From Roseomonas sp. CECT 9278 (GTDB taxonomy: Bacteria > Pseudomonadota > Alphaproteobacteria > Acetobacterales > Acetobacteraceae): a stretch of DNA of 64,000 bases. Where the stretch lies: assembly GCF_918698155.1 (NCBI RefSeq), contig NZ_CAKKLX010000005.1, forward strand, positions 1-64,000, written 5' to 3'. A model generated the notes under the pieces. That model was not told where the DNA came from, searched no databases, and worked only from the letters and a program-made list of their open reading frames with translations. The position numbers were made by a program, and so were the translations under genes. Below, one piece after another: positions 9,038 to 17,938 of the stretch. The number at the start of each line of letters is the position of its first letter. Within the stretch, counting starts at the first letter, position 1.

Positions 9038-9253
9038 TCAACCCTGACGATCACCAGCCATGGCGCGCCGCAGGCTCAGCGGCCGCATATCGGTCCAGAC
9101 CGTGTTGATGAAGGCAAGGCATTCCGCTTTCGCGCCCGTTTTTCCAACGCGCGACCAGCCGGCGGGGGGCTCGCTTGCAGCGGGCCAGATCGAATACTGT
9201 TCCTCATGATTGATCACGACATCAAATATTGTCTTGTCTTCATCTTCATCCAT
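9038..9253 (-). CDS. MbtH-like protein
   Basis: This 71-residue protein has the MbtH signature: a short acidic N-terminus, then [43 protein letters not shown]. The invariant tryptophans of the family are visible. MbtH proteins bind NRPS adenylation domains and help them fold or act. The gene ends 29 nt before the PKS start and is probably first in the minus-strand operon. Its first 20 codons (GAT, GAA, ATA, TTT, AAT) are markedly more AT-rich than the flanking PKS. No adenylation domain is in the window, so its partner is presumably encoded to the left or elsewhere in the genome. Confidence 0.93.
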   Translation of the reverse strand: MDEDEDKTIFDVVINHEEQYSIWPAASEPPAGWSRVGKTGAKAECLAFINTVWTDMRPLSLRRAMAGDRQG

Positions 9254-9540
9254 TTGTCACCCCGGACGCTGGTGTACGTGATCCGGCGATAATGAGAGCA
9301 GAGGAGCCGCAAACGCGTCAAGGAAGGGGCGGCGCGCAACGCCCCGCTGAGCGGCAGCGCGGCAACAAGTTATTCGGATGTCGGCGTTACATACTGGGCG
9401 CCCATTCGCGGGCATCGGAATCGGTTCGATGATTGACCGGGACGCATGCCGGAGACTAGGCTTTCGTCGTCAGATCATTGGGCATAACGACCATGGATCG
9501 GAAACGGCCGCAACGCAGGCCCAGGGACCGGAGAGCGGAC
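9254..9540. promoter_or_regulatory. Divergent promoter region between mbtH-PKS and the export operon
   Basis: This 287-bp gap separates the two arms of the cluster and must carry promoters in both directions. A possible plus-strand promoter is TTGACC at 9433-9438, 17 nt, then CTAGGC at 9456-9461, about 80 nt before the first plus-strand ATG. A 6-bp stem (GGGGCG 9326-9331 with CGCCCC 9340-9345) is present but has no T-run. No regulator gene lies next to it. The assignment rests on gene layout; the promoter boxes are weak matches. Confidence 0.4.
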
Positions 9541-10071
9541 ATGAGCGACAGCGACGCAACCATGGTTTCGTCAAGCAGCGAACGTGCCGCCGATGCCACG
9601 ATGCTGAACGGCGCGGAACGCTTCGCCGAGGGCGAGGCGCTGGTGCGGCGCATGTCCTGGTGGTCGGCCGGCGCGGGCGTGATCCCGGTGCCGCTGCTCG
9701 ACCTCGCCGCGATCAGCGGCGTCCAGTTCAAGATGGTGCGCGACCTGGCGCAGCTCTATGGCGTGCCGTTCGAGAGCGTCCGCACCAAGGCGATCATCAC
9801 CTCGCTGGTCGGCGGGCTGTTCCCCTTCAATGCCGCGATGGGCGTCGGCGGCCTGGCCGGCGTCTGGTACAAGGCCATCCCCGGTGTCGGCCCGTTCCTC
9901 GGCCTGGTGACCATGCCGATCGCGGCCAGCGCGGCGAACTACGCCATGGGGCGCCTGTTCCTCGAGCACTTCGAAGGCGGCGGCACGCTGCTCGACATCG
10001 ACATCGACCGTATGCGCGCGCGCTACGCGGCGACGGCCAAGGCCTCCGTGCCGGCCAGCTCCGCCGCCTGA
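9541..10071 (+). CDS. DUF697-family membrane-associated protein
   Basis: About 176 residues from the ATG at 9541, which follows a GGAG-like ribosome site at about 9530. The core (WSAGAGVIPVPLLDLAAISGVQFKMV, then LAQLYGV and two glycine-rich hydrophobic stretches) is typical of the DUF697/YcjF C-terminal family, found alone or fused to GTPases. The two hydrophobic stretches (around TSLVGGLFPFNAAMGVGG and VGPFLGLVTMPIAASAANYAMG) could be membrane hairpins. The family has no firmly established function. Here it heads the operon that encodes exporters and the phosphopantetheinyl transferase, so a role in organising or regulating the membrane export machinery is a guess. An upstream TTG at 9478 is in frame but less likely. 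Confidence 0.75.
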   Translation: MSDSDATMVSSSSERAADATMLNGAERFAEGEALVRRMSWWSAGAGVIPVPLLDLAAISGVQFKMVRDLAQLYGVPFESVRTKAIITSLVGGLFPFNAAMGVGGLAGVWYKAIPGVGPFLGLVTMPIAASAANYAMGRLFLEHFEGGGTLLDIDIDRMRARYAATAKASVPASSAA

Positions 10072-10093
10072 CGCCGCGGCGGGGAGCCTCCCG

Positions 10094-10282
10094 ATGGCGT
10101 TCGCCCAGGCCATCTTCATCGGTGGCTACATCATCGTCTCCATGATGGTGGGCATGTGCGGGCGGCATACACGGCTGGGCGGCGTCCTGTCGGCCTTCTT
10201 CGCGCTGCTGCTGACACCCCTGGTCATGCTGTTCCTGATCTACGTGTTCGGCCCGCGCCGCGACGCGCCGCCGGCAACCTGA
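10094..10282 (+). CDS. Small hydrophobic membrane protein
   Basis: A 62-residue protein with two predicted membrane spans (about residues 3-22 and 30-51) joined by a short CGRHTR loop, ending in a basic-acidic tail (FGPRRDAPPAT). I do not recognise a family. It lies 22 nt after the DUF697 gene and 4 nt before the ABC exporter, so it is embedded in the operon and may be an accessory subunit. Confidence 0.65.
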   Translation: MAFAQAIFIGGYIIVSMMVGMCGRHTRLGGVLSAFFALLLTPLVMLFLIYVFGPRRDAPPAT

Positions 10283-10286
10283 CGGC

Positions 10287-11918
10287 GTGGCGCTCGCGGC
10301 CCTGCTGCGCCAGCACTCGGCGCAGCGCCTGGCTCGGCTGGGCGTGCTGGCCGGATTCGCCGGGCTGGGCAATGCCCTGGTCATGGCGGTCGCGAGCGAC
10401 GCCGTGCAGACCGGCCGCACCGATGCCCTGCGCCTCGCGCTGTTCCTCGTCGCGATCCTGATCTACTGCGTCGCCGAGTGGGGCTCGGTCCGCGGCCTCG
10501 CGCGGGAGGTCGAGGGCGTCGTCCACGCGCTGCGGATGCAGGTGTTCGACGCCATCCGCCGCGCCGGCTTCGCCTCGCTCATGCGCCTCAAGCCGGCCGA
10601 GGCCTATGGCGCCATCACCCGCGACAGCCAGTCGATCAGCCAGGCGGCCACCGCGCTGTCGCTGGGCGCGCGGGCGGCGCTGCTGATCGTCTTCACGCTG
10701 CTCTACCTGCTGTGGCTGTCGCCGGTCGAATTCGCCGCGCTGCTGGCGATGGCGGCGCTGATCGCCAGCCTCGTCACCTGGCGCGCGCGGCGCGACCGCC
10801 AGGCGCTGGACGATGCGGTGGCGCGCGAAAGGGCCGTGCTGCAGGACGTCACCGGGTTGCTGGATGGCTTCAAGGAGGCAAAGACATCGGCGCGCCGCGG
10901 TGCCGCGCAATTCGCCGCCATCGCGCAGGGAAGCCGCGCGGCGGCGGCGGCGCGCGGCGCCGTTGACGGCCGTGCCGCGGCCGGCGCGGTGGCGGTGCAG
11001 ACCGGCGTCTACCTGTCTCTCGCGCTGCTGGTGTTCGGGCTGCCGCTGGTGGTGCAGACCGATGCCGGCAGCCGCCAGCAGACCATCACCGCGCTGCTGT
11101 TCGCCGCCGGCAGCGTGGCGCTGCTGGTGCAATCCATCCCGGTGCTGGCGGTGGCCGACGAGGCCGCGCGCAACCTTGCCGCGCTGTCGGCGCGGCTGCC
11201 GGCGGAGGATGCCGGCCAGGGCCCGCTGCCCGATGGCCCGCCGGCGATCAGCCTGCGCGACATCGGCTTCACCTGGCGCGACGAGGCCGGCGCCGCGCTG
11301 TTCCGCGTCGGGCCCGTCAACCTCGAAGTCGCGGCCGGGCAGATCGTGTTCATTGCCGGCGGCAATGGCAGCGGCAAGACCACGCTGCTGCGCATCGCCG
11401 CGGGCCTGCTGCCCCCGGATAGCGGCACGCTGTTCTATCGCGGCACGGCCATAGCGCCGGACAACCGGCAGACCTATCGCGACCGGGTCGGCAGCGTATT
11501 CTCCGACATGCACCTGTTCCGCCGGCCCTACGGGATCGACCCCGACCCCGCGGTGCTCGCCGCGCTGCTGCGCGACTACGGGCTGGAGGGCAAGGTCTCG
11601 TTGCGCGCGGACGGCGCGTGGGAGGGGCTGGCGCTGTCGGGTGGGCAGCGCAAGCGGCTGGGCATCGTGTCGCTGCTGCTGGAGGCGCCGCGCATCGTCA
11701 TCCTCGACGAATGGGCGGCGGACCAGGATCCCTCCTTCCGCCGGCACTTCTATGAGGAAGTGCTGCCCGCCTTGCGCCGGCGCGGCTGTGCGGTGCTCTG
11801 CGCCACCCATGACGATCGCTATTTCGCCACGGCGGATTGCTGCTACATCCTGCGCGACGGGAGGCTCGACGTGCTGGCGCCCAGCCCCCCGCCGACCAGT
11901 GAGGAGCCGACGGAGTGA
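10287..11918 (+). CDS. Cyclic-peptide-type ABC exporter (PvdE/SyrD family), first copy
   Basis: A 543-residue half-transporter with a six-helix membrane domain in the first 290 residues and a fused ATPase. Walker A (GGNGSGKTT) is near residue 360 and the signature LSGGQRKRL near 452. Walker B is in ILDEWAADQDPSFRRHFYEEVLP, whose AADQDP continuation is characteristic of the PvdE/SyrD/YojI cyclic-peptide exporters. CATHDDRY provides the H-loop. PvdE moves the acylated pyoverdine precursor to the periplasm, so this copy could move the cluster product or an intermediate across the inner membrane. It starts with GTG 4 nt after the small membrane gene and ends in a GTGA overlap with the SPFH gene. 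A second copy lies downstream; the two could pair as a heterodimer. Confidence 0.9.
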   Translation: MALAALLRQHSAQRLARLGVLAGFAGLGNALVMAVASDAVQTGRTDALRLALFLVAILIYCVAEWGSVRGLAREVEGVVHALRMQVFDAIRRAGFASLMRLKPAEAYGAITRDSQSISQAATALSLGARAALLIVFTLLYLLWLSPVEFAALLAMAALIASLVTWRARRDRQALDDAVARERAVLQDVTGLLDGFKEAKTSARRGAAQFAAIAQGSRAAAAARGAVDGRAAAGAVAVQTGVYLSLALLVFGLPLVVQTDAGSRQQTITALLFAAGSVALLVQSIPVLAVADEAARNLAALSARLPAEDAGQGPLPDGPPAISLRDIGFTWRDEAGAALFRVGPVNLEVAAGQIVFIAGGNGSGKTTLLRIAAGLLPPDSGTLFYRGTAIAPDNRQTYRDRVGSVFSDMHLFRRPYGIDPDPAVLAALLRDYGLEGKVSLRADGAWEGLALSGGQRKRLGIVSLLLEAPRIVILDEWAADQDPSFRRHFYEEVLPALRRRGCAVLCATHDDRYFATADCCYILRDGRLDVLAPSPPPTSEEPTE

Positions 11919-12958
11919 AGCGTTTCGGAGGCTTCGGCGCGTTCCTGGACCGCAACGCCATGCGCATCACGGTCGCGATGGCGGGCGTGTTCCTGCTGCT
12001 GGTCGCGGTGGTGCCGAACGCCGTCTTCGCGGTGGGGTCGGGCGAGGTCGGGGTGATCTGGAGCCGCTTCGGCGGCGGCACGCGCATCGACCGCGTGTTC
12101 CGCGAAGGCACCCACGTCAAATGGCCCTGGGACATCATCACGATCTACAACGTGCGCACCCAGACCGACACGCACACCTACCAGGCGCTGTCGTCGGAAG
12201 GCGTGCAGGTCACCGCCGAGGTCACCTACCGCTACCAGGTGCAGGCACCCGATGCCGGGCTGCTGCACAAGGAGGTCGGGCCGGACTACCTGAACGTGGT
12301 CGTGCGCCCCGAGGTCGGCGCGGCGCTGCGCAGCGCGATCGGCAGCTTCACCGCCGAGATTCTCTACAGCAATCGCCGCGACGAGGTGCAGGACCGCATC
12401 GAGACCATCATCGAGACCTGGTCGACGCAGGGAAGGATCGGCGGCGTGCCGGTGGTGCGCGTGATCTCCCTGCAGGATGTGCTGATCCGCGGCGTGATCC
12501 TGCCGACGGCGCTGCAGGCGGCGATCGAACGCAAGATGATCGAGAACGAGCTGTCGCAGGAATTCGTCTTCCGCCTGCAGCGGGAGCGGCTGGAGGCCGA
12601 GCGCAAGCGCATCGAGGCCGCCGGCATCCGCGACTTCCAGCAGATCGTCGGCGGCAACCTGACCGAGCAATACCTGCGCTGGCGCGGCATCGACGCGACA
12701 CTGCACCTGGCGCAATCGCCCGGCAGCCGGCTGGTCATCATCGGCGGGCGCGACGGGCTGCCGGTCATCCTGAACCCGTCGGGCGGGCCGGAGCCTGCCG
12801 GCACCGACGCCCCGGCCGCGCCGCCCGGCGTACTGCCCGGCCTGGTCCCGGGCCCGCGCATCGGCAGCCCATCGAGCCTGCCGAGCCGACCGCTGCCGCC
12901 GATGGGCGAGCTTCCCCAGCCCATGATCGCGCCGCGCGATGACCAGTCTCGCCCTTGA
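11915..12958 (+). CDS. SPFH/band-7 (prohibitin-like) membrane protein
   Basis: This 347-residue protein has one N-terminal membrane anchor (about residues 17-38, MRITVAMAGVFLLLVAVVPNAVF). A band-7/SPFH domain follows (VGSGEVGVIWSRFGGGTRIDRVFREG, then YQALSSEGVQVTAEVTYRYQV and SFTAEILYSNRRDEVQDRIE). A helical region (ERKMIENELSQEFVFRLQRERLEAERKRIEA) follows, and the tail is proline-rich. Family members form ring-like scaffolds that organise membrane proteins. Its GTG start overlaps the ABC exporter stop, and it overlaps the thioesterase start by 20 bp, so it is co-translated with cluster genes. That placement is unusual for this family and suggests a scaffold for the exporters, which is my inference. 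Confidence 0.85.
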   Translation: MKRFGGFGAFLDRNAMRITVAMAGVFLLLVAVVPNAVFAVGSGEVGVIWSRFGGGTRIDRVFREGTHVKWPWDIITIYNVRTQTDTHTYQALSSEGVQVTAEVTYRYQVQAPDAGLLHKEVGPDYLNVVVRPEVGAALRSAIGSFTAEILYSNRRDEVQDRIETIIETWSTQGRIGGVPVVRVISLQDVLIRGVILPTALQAAIERKMIENELSQEFVFRLQRERLEAERKRIEAAGIRDFQQIVGGNLTEQYLRWRGIDATLHLAQSPGSRLVIIGGRDGLPVILNPSGGPEPAGTDAPAAPPGVLPGLVPGPRIGSPSSLPSRPLPPMGELPQPMIAPRDDQSRP

Positions 12959-13718
12959 TCCGCGCGCCGCGGCGTCGCGCTGGGCCGTGCCGGACCCCCG
13001 GCCCGGGCCCTTCGGCGCGCGGCTGTTCCTGCTGCCGCATGCCGGCGGCGGCGCCAACACCTATCGCGCCTGGCCCGCGCTGCTGCCGGCCGGGATCGAG
13101 GCGCTGGCCATCCAGCTCCCGGGCCGCGAGCGCCGCTTCGGCGAGGCGCCGCTGACGCAGATGGACGCGCTGATCGATGCGCTGGTGCCCGCCATGGCGC
13201 CGCTGCTCGACCGTCCCTTCGCCTTGTTCGGGCACAGCATGGGGGCCTGCATCGGCCATGCACTGGTGCATCGGCTGCGCGCCGAGGGCCTGCCGGCGCC
13301 GCGCCTGCTGATTGCCGCGGGCCACGACGCGCCAACCCATCCGCGCCCGCGCCAGGCGCTGCACACCCTGCCCGAGGCGGAGTTCCTCGATGCGCTGCGC
13401 GCGCTGGGCGGCACGCCGCCCGAGGTGCTGGCCCATCGCGAATTGCTCGACCTGCTGCTGCCGATGCTGCGCGCGGATTTCTCGGTGATCGCCAGCTATC
13501 GCCCCGGCCCGGCGCGCTTCGACTGCCCGGTGCTGGTGCTGGATGGCAGCGCGGATGCCGAGACGACGCAAGCGGGCCTGGCCGCATGGGCCGGCTGCAC
13601 CACGGCGGGCGTCGAGGCCACGACCCTGCCGGGCGGGCATTTCTTCCCCGACGAACAGCGCCAGCGTGTGCTCGACCTGGTCGTCGCGGCACTTCGGCGC
13701 CACGGCATCGAGGCCTGA
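12939..13718 (+). CDS. Type II thioesterase
   Basis: A 259-residue alpha/beta-hydrolase of the family that removes misprimed acyl groups from PKS/NRPS carrier proteins. It shows LFLLPHAGGGANTYRAW near the N-terminus, the nucleophile in FGHSMGA (Ser100), a likely acid at Asp206 (LDGSAD) and the histidine in LPGGHFFPDE (His234). Length fits the family. It overlaps the SPFH gene by 20 bp and precedes the RND genes by 42 nt. As the visible PKS lacks a release domain, it might also help release product, although editing is the usual role. Confidence 0.93.
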   Translation: MTSLALDPRAAASRWAVPDPRPGPFGARLFLLPHAGGGANTYRAWPALLPAGIEALAIQLPGRERRFGEAPLTQMDALIDALVPAMAPLLDRPFALFGHSMGACIGHALVHRLRAEGLPAPRLLIAAGHDAPTHPRPRQALHTLPEAEFLDALRALGGTPPEVLAHRELLDLLLPMLRADFSVIASYRPGPARFDCPVLVLDGSADAETTQAGLAAWAGCTTAGVEATTLPGGHFFPDEQRQRVLDLVVAALRRHGIEA

Positions 13719-13760
13719 GGCGATGGGCCGCGCCCTGCCTGCGCGCTGCGGGGACCGGCG

Positions 13761-14864
13761 ATGAAGCGCGCGCTGATCGCGGTGCTGGTCGTCGTGCTGC
13801 TCGGCGCCGGGTACTACTATTACCGCACCACCACGACCGCTGCGCCGGCGGCCGGTGCGGCCGCGCCCGCCGCCGCGCCGATCCCAGTGCAGACCGCGCC
13901 CGCCGGCACCGCGACCGTGGTGGACCTGCTGCCGGCCTATGGTTCGCTGCGGCCGCGCCTGCTGGTCACCATCACCGCGCCGCAGGCCGCGCCGCTGCGC
14001 CGTATCCTGTTCACCGACGGCGCGAGCGTGGAGGCCGGCACGCCGCTCGCGATGCTCGACGACAGCGTGGCGCAGGCGCAACTGACCGCGGCCCGCGCCA
14101 AGCTGCTGACCGACCAGCAGAACCTGCGCCGCGTGACCGACCTGGCGCGCCGCGGCCTCGACAGCACGCAGTCGGTCGAGCAGGCGCAGAGCACCGTGGC
14201 GTCGTCGCAGGCGACGGTGCTGGTCAATGAACGGCAACTCGAACTGACGACGCTGCGCGCGCCCTTCGCCGGCGCGCTGGGCACGCGCTACGTCGACGAA
14301 GGCGCAATGCTGAACGCCGGCGACCGCATCGTGATGATCGAGGACCGCTCGCGGCTGTTCGTCGAGATCCGCGTCGCCGGGCGCTACCTGCCGCGCCTGC
14401 GCCAGGGCATGCCGGTGCGCCTCGACATCCCCGACATCCAGGAGGAGCTGGGGCCGGGCGTGCTGACCTTCGTCGATACCTCGGTGTCGGTGGATACGCG
14501 GTCGGTGCTGCTGCGCGCCGAGATCGAGAATCCCGGCGACCGCCTGACGCCAGGGCTGTTCGTGCGGGTGGTGCTGCAGCTCGCGACCCGCGCGGATGCG
14601 GTGGTGGTGCCGGCCGATGCGCTGGTGCGGGAGCTGGTGGGCAGCTTCGTCTATGTCATCGACAATGGCGTGGCGGTGCGCCGGGCGGTGACGCTCGGCA
14701 CCCACCAGGACAACATGGTCGAGATCCGCGACGGTCTGAAGGCGGGCGATCGCATCGTCACGGTCGGCGCCTTCCGGCTGCGCGACGGCGACCGTGTGCA
14801 GGAGACCGCCGCGCCGCCGGCGAGCGCACCGGCCGCGGCGGCCGCGCCCGCTGGCGGTGGCTGA
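13761..14864 (+). CDS. RND efflux membrane fusion (periplasmic adaptor) protein
   Basis: A 367-residue HlyD/AcrA-type adaptor. It has an N-terminal hydrophobic anchor (about residues 4-19), an Ala/Pro linker, and a lipoyl-like half (VTITAPQAAPLRRILFTDGASVEAGTPLAMLDDS). A helical hairpin follows (AQLTAARAKLLTDQQNLRRVTDLARRG). The second lipoyl half (LRAPFAGALGTRYVDEGAMLNAGDRIVMIED) and beta-barrel segments complete it. It links the inner-membrane pump to the outer-membrane channel encoded next. Its stop shares a base with the pump start. Confidence 0.92.
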   Translation: MKRALIAVLVVVLLGAGYYYYRTTTTAAPAAGAAAPAAAPIPVQTAPAGTATVVDLLPAYGSLRPRLLVTITAPQAAPLRRILFTDGASVEAGTPLAMLDDSVAQAQLTAARAKLLTDQQNLRRVTDLARRGLDSTQSVEQAQSTVASSQATVLVNERQLELTTLRAPFAGALGTRYVDEGAMLNAGDRIVMIEDRSRLFVEIRVAGRYLPRLRQGMPVRLDIPDIQEELGPGVLTFVDTSVSVDTRSVLLRAEIENPGDRLTPGLFVRVVLQLATRADAVVVPADALVRELVGSFVYVIDNGVAVRRAVTLGTHQDNMVEIRDGLKAGDRIVTVGAFRLRDGDRVQETAAPPASAPAAAAAPAGGG

Positions 14865-17800
14865 TGGATCTCTCGAACTTCTGCATACGCCGGCCGGTCT
14901 TCACCATCGTCATCAACGCGATCGTGGTGCTGCTCGGGCTGTGGGCGCTGACCACGCTGCAGGTGCGCCAGCTGCCCGACTTCGTGATGGCGAATGTCTC
15001 GGTCGACACGGTGTTTCCCGGCGCGGCGCCGGCACTGGTGGAATCGCAGGTGACATCGCCGCTGGAACAGGCGCTGGCCGCGGTGCCGGGCGTCGCGACC
15101 ATGACCAGCACCAGCCGCCAGGGGCTCAGCTCCATCCAGCTGACCTTCGCGGTCGGCGTCGCGCCGCAGGATGCGGTCAGCGACGTGCGCGCGGCGATGG
15201 GCCAGGTGGTCGGGCTGCTGCCGGCCGGTGCGCTGGCGCCGAGCGTGTCGCAGGCGGCCAGCAACGCGCAGCCGGTGCTGTACGTGTCGTTCTCGGACCA
15301 GCGGCGCGACGCGATGGAGGTGACCGACACCGTCCGGCGCACCATGCTGCCGATGCTGTCCAATATTCCCGGCGTGGCGCAGAACCAGCTGATCGGCGAC
15401 CGCAAATACGCCATCCGCATCCGGCTCAACACGCTCAGCATGGCGGCGCACGGCGTCACGGTGGACGACGTGACGAATGCACTGGCGACGCAGAACGTGG
15501 ACGTGCCGGGCGGGCAGTTCCGCAGCCGCGACCAGATCATCTCGGTGCTGGTCAGCACGGCGCTGAACCGGCCCGACCAGTTCGAACAGCTGGTGCTGCG
15601 CCGCGGCGAGGACGGCTTCCAGATCCGCATCGGCGATGTCGGCACCGCCATGGTCGGGCCGGATACGGCGGCGAATGCCATCCGCTATGCCGGGCAGACC
15701 GCCGTCGCTGTGGGCGTGGTGCCGCAATCCACCGCCAATCCGCTCGATATCGGCAAGGCGGTGCGCGCCATGCTGCCCGCACTCCAGGCTGCGGCGCCGC
15801 CGGGGATGCAGGTGGCGATCGCCTTCGACACCTCGATTTTCGTGCAGGCCAGCGTCGATGAGGTGTTCAAGGCGGTGATCGTCGCCGTGCTGCTGGTGCT
15901 GGCGGTGGTGGTGGTGTTCCTGGGGTCGCTGCGCACCAGCGTGATCGCGCTGCTGACCATCCCGGTCTCGCTGGTCGGTGCCTTCCTGGTGATGAAGATG
16001 TTCGGCTTCAGCATCAACATTTTCAGCCTGCTGGCGATGATCCTGGCCGTCGGGCTGGTGGTGGACGACGCGATCGTCGAGGTCGAGAACGTCCAGCGCC
16101 TGGTCGATGGCGGCATGGACCCGATGGCCGCCACCTTCCGCGGCAGCGAGGAAGTGGGCTTCGCGGTCATCGCCACCACCATCACCCTGGCATCGGTCTT
16201 CGCGCCGGTCGGGCTGGTGAGCGGCATGGTCGGCCAGTTGTTCCGCGAATTCGCCTTCACCCTGGCGGCGACCATCCTGATCAGCGGCTTCGTGGCGCGC
16301 ACCCTCTCGCCCATGCTGTGCGGGCGGCTGGTGCGGCCCAAGAAGCCAGGCGGCTGGGCGCAGCGCATGGACCGCGCGCTGGAATGGCTGGCCGGCCATT
16401 ACGCACGGCTGCTGCGCTGGCTGCTGCGCCGGCGCTGGCTGGTGGGCGTGCTGTGCGTGCTGTGCATCATCGGCACCGCGCAGGTGGCCGGCAGCATCCC
16501 CGCCGAGGAAGCACCGGTCGAGGACGACGCCTATGCGCTGATCCAGTTGCAGGGGCCCACCACCGCCTCGCTCGACTACCTGTCGCGCTGGGCGGCGGAA
16601 GCCGAGGCCGCCTTCCACGCGCAGCCCGAGGTGGTGGACGCGTTGGTGCTGGTCGGCACGCCGTTGCCCAACCAGGTGCTGTCCTTCGTGGTGTTCCGCG
16701 ACTGGACGCAGCGCACCCGCAACAGCACCCAGATCACCGCCAGCATCATGGAGCGGCTGTCGAAGCTGCCGGGCGTCTCGGCCAGCGTGTTTGCCGCCGG
16801 GGGCCTGGGCGGCGGCGCGGCGGGCCAGGCGGTGCAGGTCGTGCTGCGCACCAATTCGGACTACGAGACGCTCGCGCAGGCGGTCGATACGCTGCGCACC
16901 GCGGCCGCCACCCAGGCGACCCAGGCCACCAACATCACCAGCGACCTGGTGATGAACACCCCGCAGGTGGTGGTCGAGGTGGACCGCCTGCTGGCCGCCG
17001 ACCTGGGCGTGCCGGTGGCGTCGGTGGGCACCACCATCCAGGCGCTGCTGGGCGGCAACCGTGCATCGACCTTCAACTACGGCGGCGCGGTCTACAACGT
17101 GATCGTGGACCTGCCGCAGGACCTCCAGGGCGACCCCAGCGCGCTGGATCGCGTGTACCTGCGCGGGCGCGCCGATTCGCCGGTCTCGCTGGGCTCGCTG
17201 GTGACGGCGAGCGAGGTGCCCGGGCCGGCGGTGCTGTCGCATACCGGCGGGCAGCGCAGCGCCACCATCGGCGCCGACCTGCGCCCCGGCGCCACTGCCG
17301 GCGAGGCGACCGACGAGCTCATCCGCATCGCCTCCAGCGTGCTGCCCGCCACCATCCGGGTCGAGGCCGCCGGCGGCGCGGCCGCGACAGCACAGGGCAC
17401 CAGCGACCTTGGCACGGTCTTCCTGCTGTCGATCGTGTTCATCTACCTGGTGCTGAGCGCCCAGTTCGAGAGCTTCCGCGATCCCGCGATCGTGCTGCTG
17501 GCGGTGCCGCTCGCGATCTGCGGCGCGCTGGTCGGGCTGCTGTGGATGGGTGGGTCGCTGAACCTTTACAGCGGCATCGGCATCATCACGCTGATCGGGC
17601 TGATCGCGAAGCACGGGATCCTGATCACGGAATTCGCCAACCAGCTGCGCGACGAAGGCCGCAGCTTCGAGGACGCGCTGGTCGAGGCCGCGGCGATGCG
17701 CCTGCGCCCGATCATCATGACCACCGTCGCGACCGTGCTCGGCGCGCTGCCGCTGGTGCTGGCCACCGGCGCGGGCGCCGCCAGCCGGGCGCAGATCGGC

Positions 17801-17938
17801 ATGGTGATCGTGGCCGGGCTGACCTTCGGCACGCTGGTCTCGCTGTTCGTGATCCCGACCGTCTATTCCCTGCTGTCGCGGCGCCGGCGCATGCCGCTGC
17901 CCGCGCTACCCGCACATCCGGCAACCGGAGGGCATTGA
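14864..17938 (+). CDS. RND family multidrug/export permease (AcrB-like)
   Basis: A full-length 1,024-residue inner-membrane proton-driven pump of the HAE1/AcrB type. It has the usual two sets of membrane helices separated by two large periplasmic loops. The proton-relay aspartates are present in GLVVDDAIVEVENV (Asp401/Asp402), as is PVSLVGAFLVMKMFGFSINIFSLLAMIL. The second half has GIITLIGLIAKHGILITEFANQLR and RPIIMTTVATVLGALPL. With the adaptor and the channel it makes a complete tripartite system, the likely route for moving product to the outside. It overlaps both neighbours by one base. Confidence 0.95.
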   Translation: MDLSNFCIRRPVFTIVINAIVVLLGLWALTTLQVRQLPDFVMANVSVDTVFPGAAPALVESQVTSPLEQALAAVPGVATMTSTSRQGLSSIQLTFAVGVAPQDAVSDVRAAMGQVVGLLPAGALAPSVSQAASNAQPVLYVSFSDQRRDAMEVTDTVRRTMLPMLSNIPGVAQNQLIGDRKYAIRIRLNTLSMAAHGVTVDDVTNALATQNVDVPGGQFRSRDQIISVLVSTALNRPDQFEQLVLRRGEDGFQIRIGDVGTAMVGPDTAANAIRYAGQTAVAVGVVPQSTANPLDIGKAVRAMLPALQAAAPPGMQVAIAFDTSIFVQASVDEVFKAVIVAVLLVLAVVVVFLGSLRTSVIALLTIPVSLVGAFLVMKMFGFSINIFSLLAMILAVGLVVDDAIVEVENVQRLVDGGMDPMAATFRGSEEVGFAVIATTITLASVFAPVGLVSGMVGQLFREFAFTLAATILISGFVARTLSPMLCGRLVRPKKPGGWAQRMDRALEWLAGHYARLLRWLLRRRWLVGVLCVLCIIGTAQVAGSIPAEEAPVEDDAYALIQLQGPTTASLDYLSRWAAEAEAAFHAQPEVVDALVLVGTPLPNQVLSFVVFRDWTQRTRNSTQITASIMERLSKLPGVSASVFAAGGLGGGAAGQAVQVVLRTNSDYETLAQAVDTLRTAAATQATQATNITSDLVMNTPQVVVEVDRLLAADLGVPVASVGTTIQALLGGNRASTFNYGGAVYNVIVDLPQDLQGDPSALDRVYLRGRADSPVSLGSLVTASEVPGPAVLSHTGGQRSATIGADLRPGATAGEATDELIRIASSVLPATIRVEAAGGAAATAQGTSDLGTVFLLSIVFIYLVLSAQFESFRDPAIVLLAVPLAICGALVGLLWMGGSLNLYSGIGIITLIGLIAKHGILITEFANQLRDEGRSFEDALVEAAAMRLRPIIMTTVATVLGALPLVLATGAGAASRAQIGMVIVAGLTFGTLVSLFVIPTVYSLLSRRRRMPLPALPAHPATGGH

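Noticed and set aside
9326-9345. Attenuator-type hairpin in the divergent promoter
   Set aside because: Six-base stem without T-run or leader peptide; likely chance in GC-rich DNA.
14651-17614. A 987-codon open frame antisense to the RND pump
   Set aside because: His/Gln/Arg/Asp-rich composition and no motifs; the opposite strand encodes a complete, recognisable pump.
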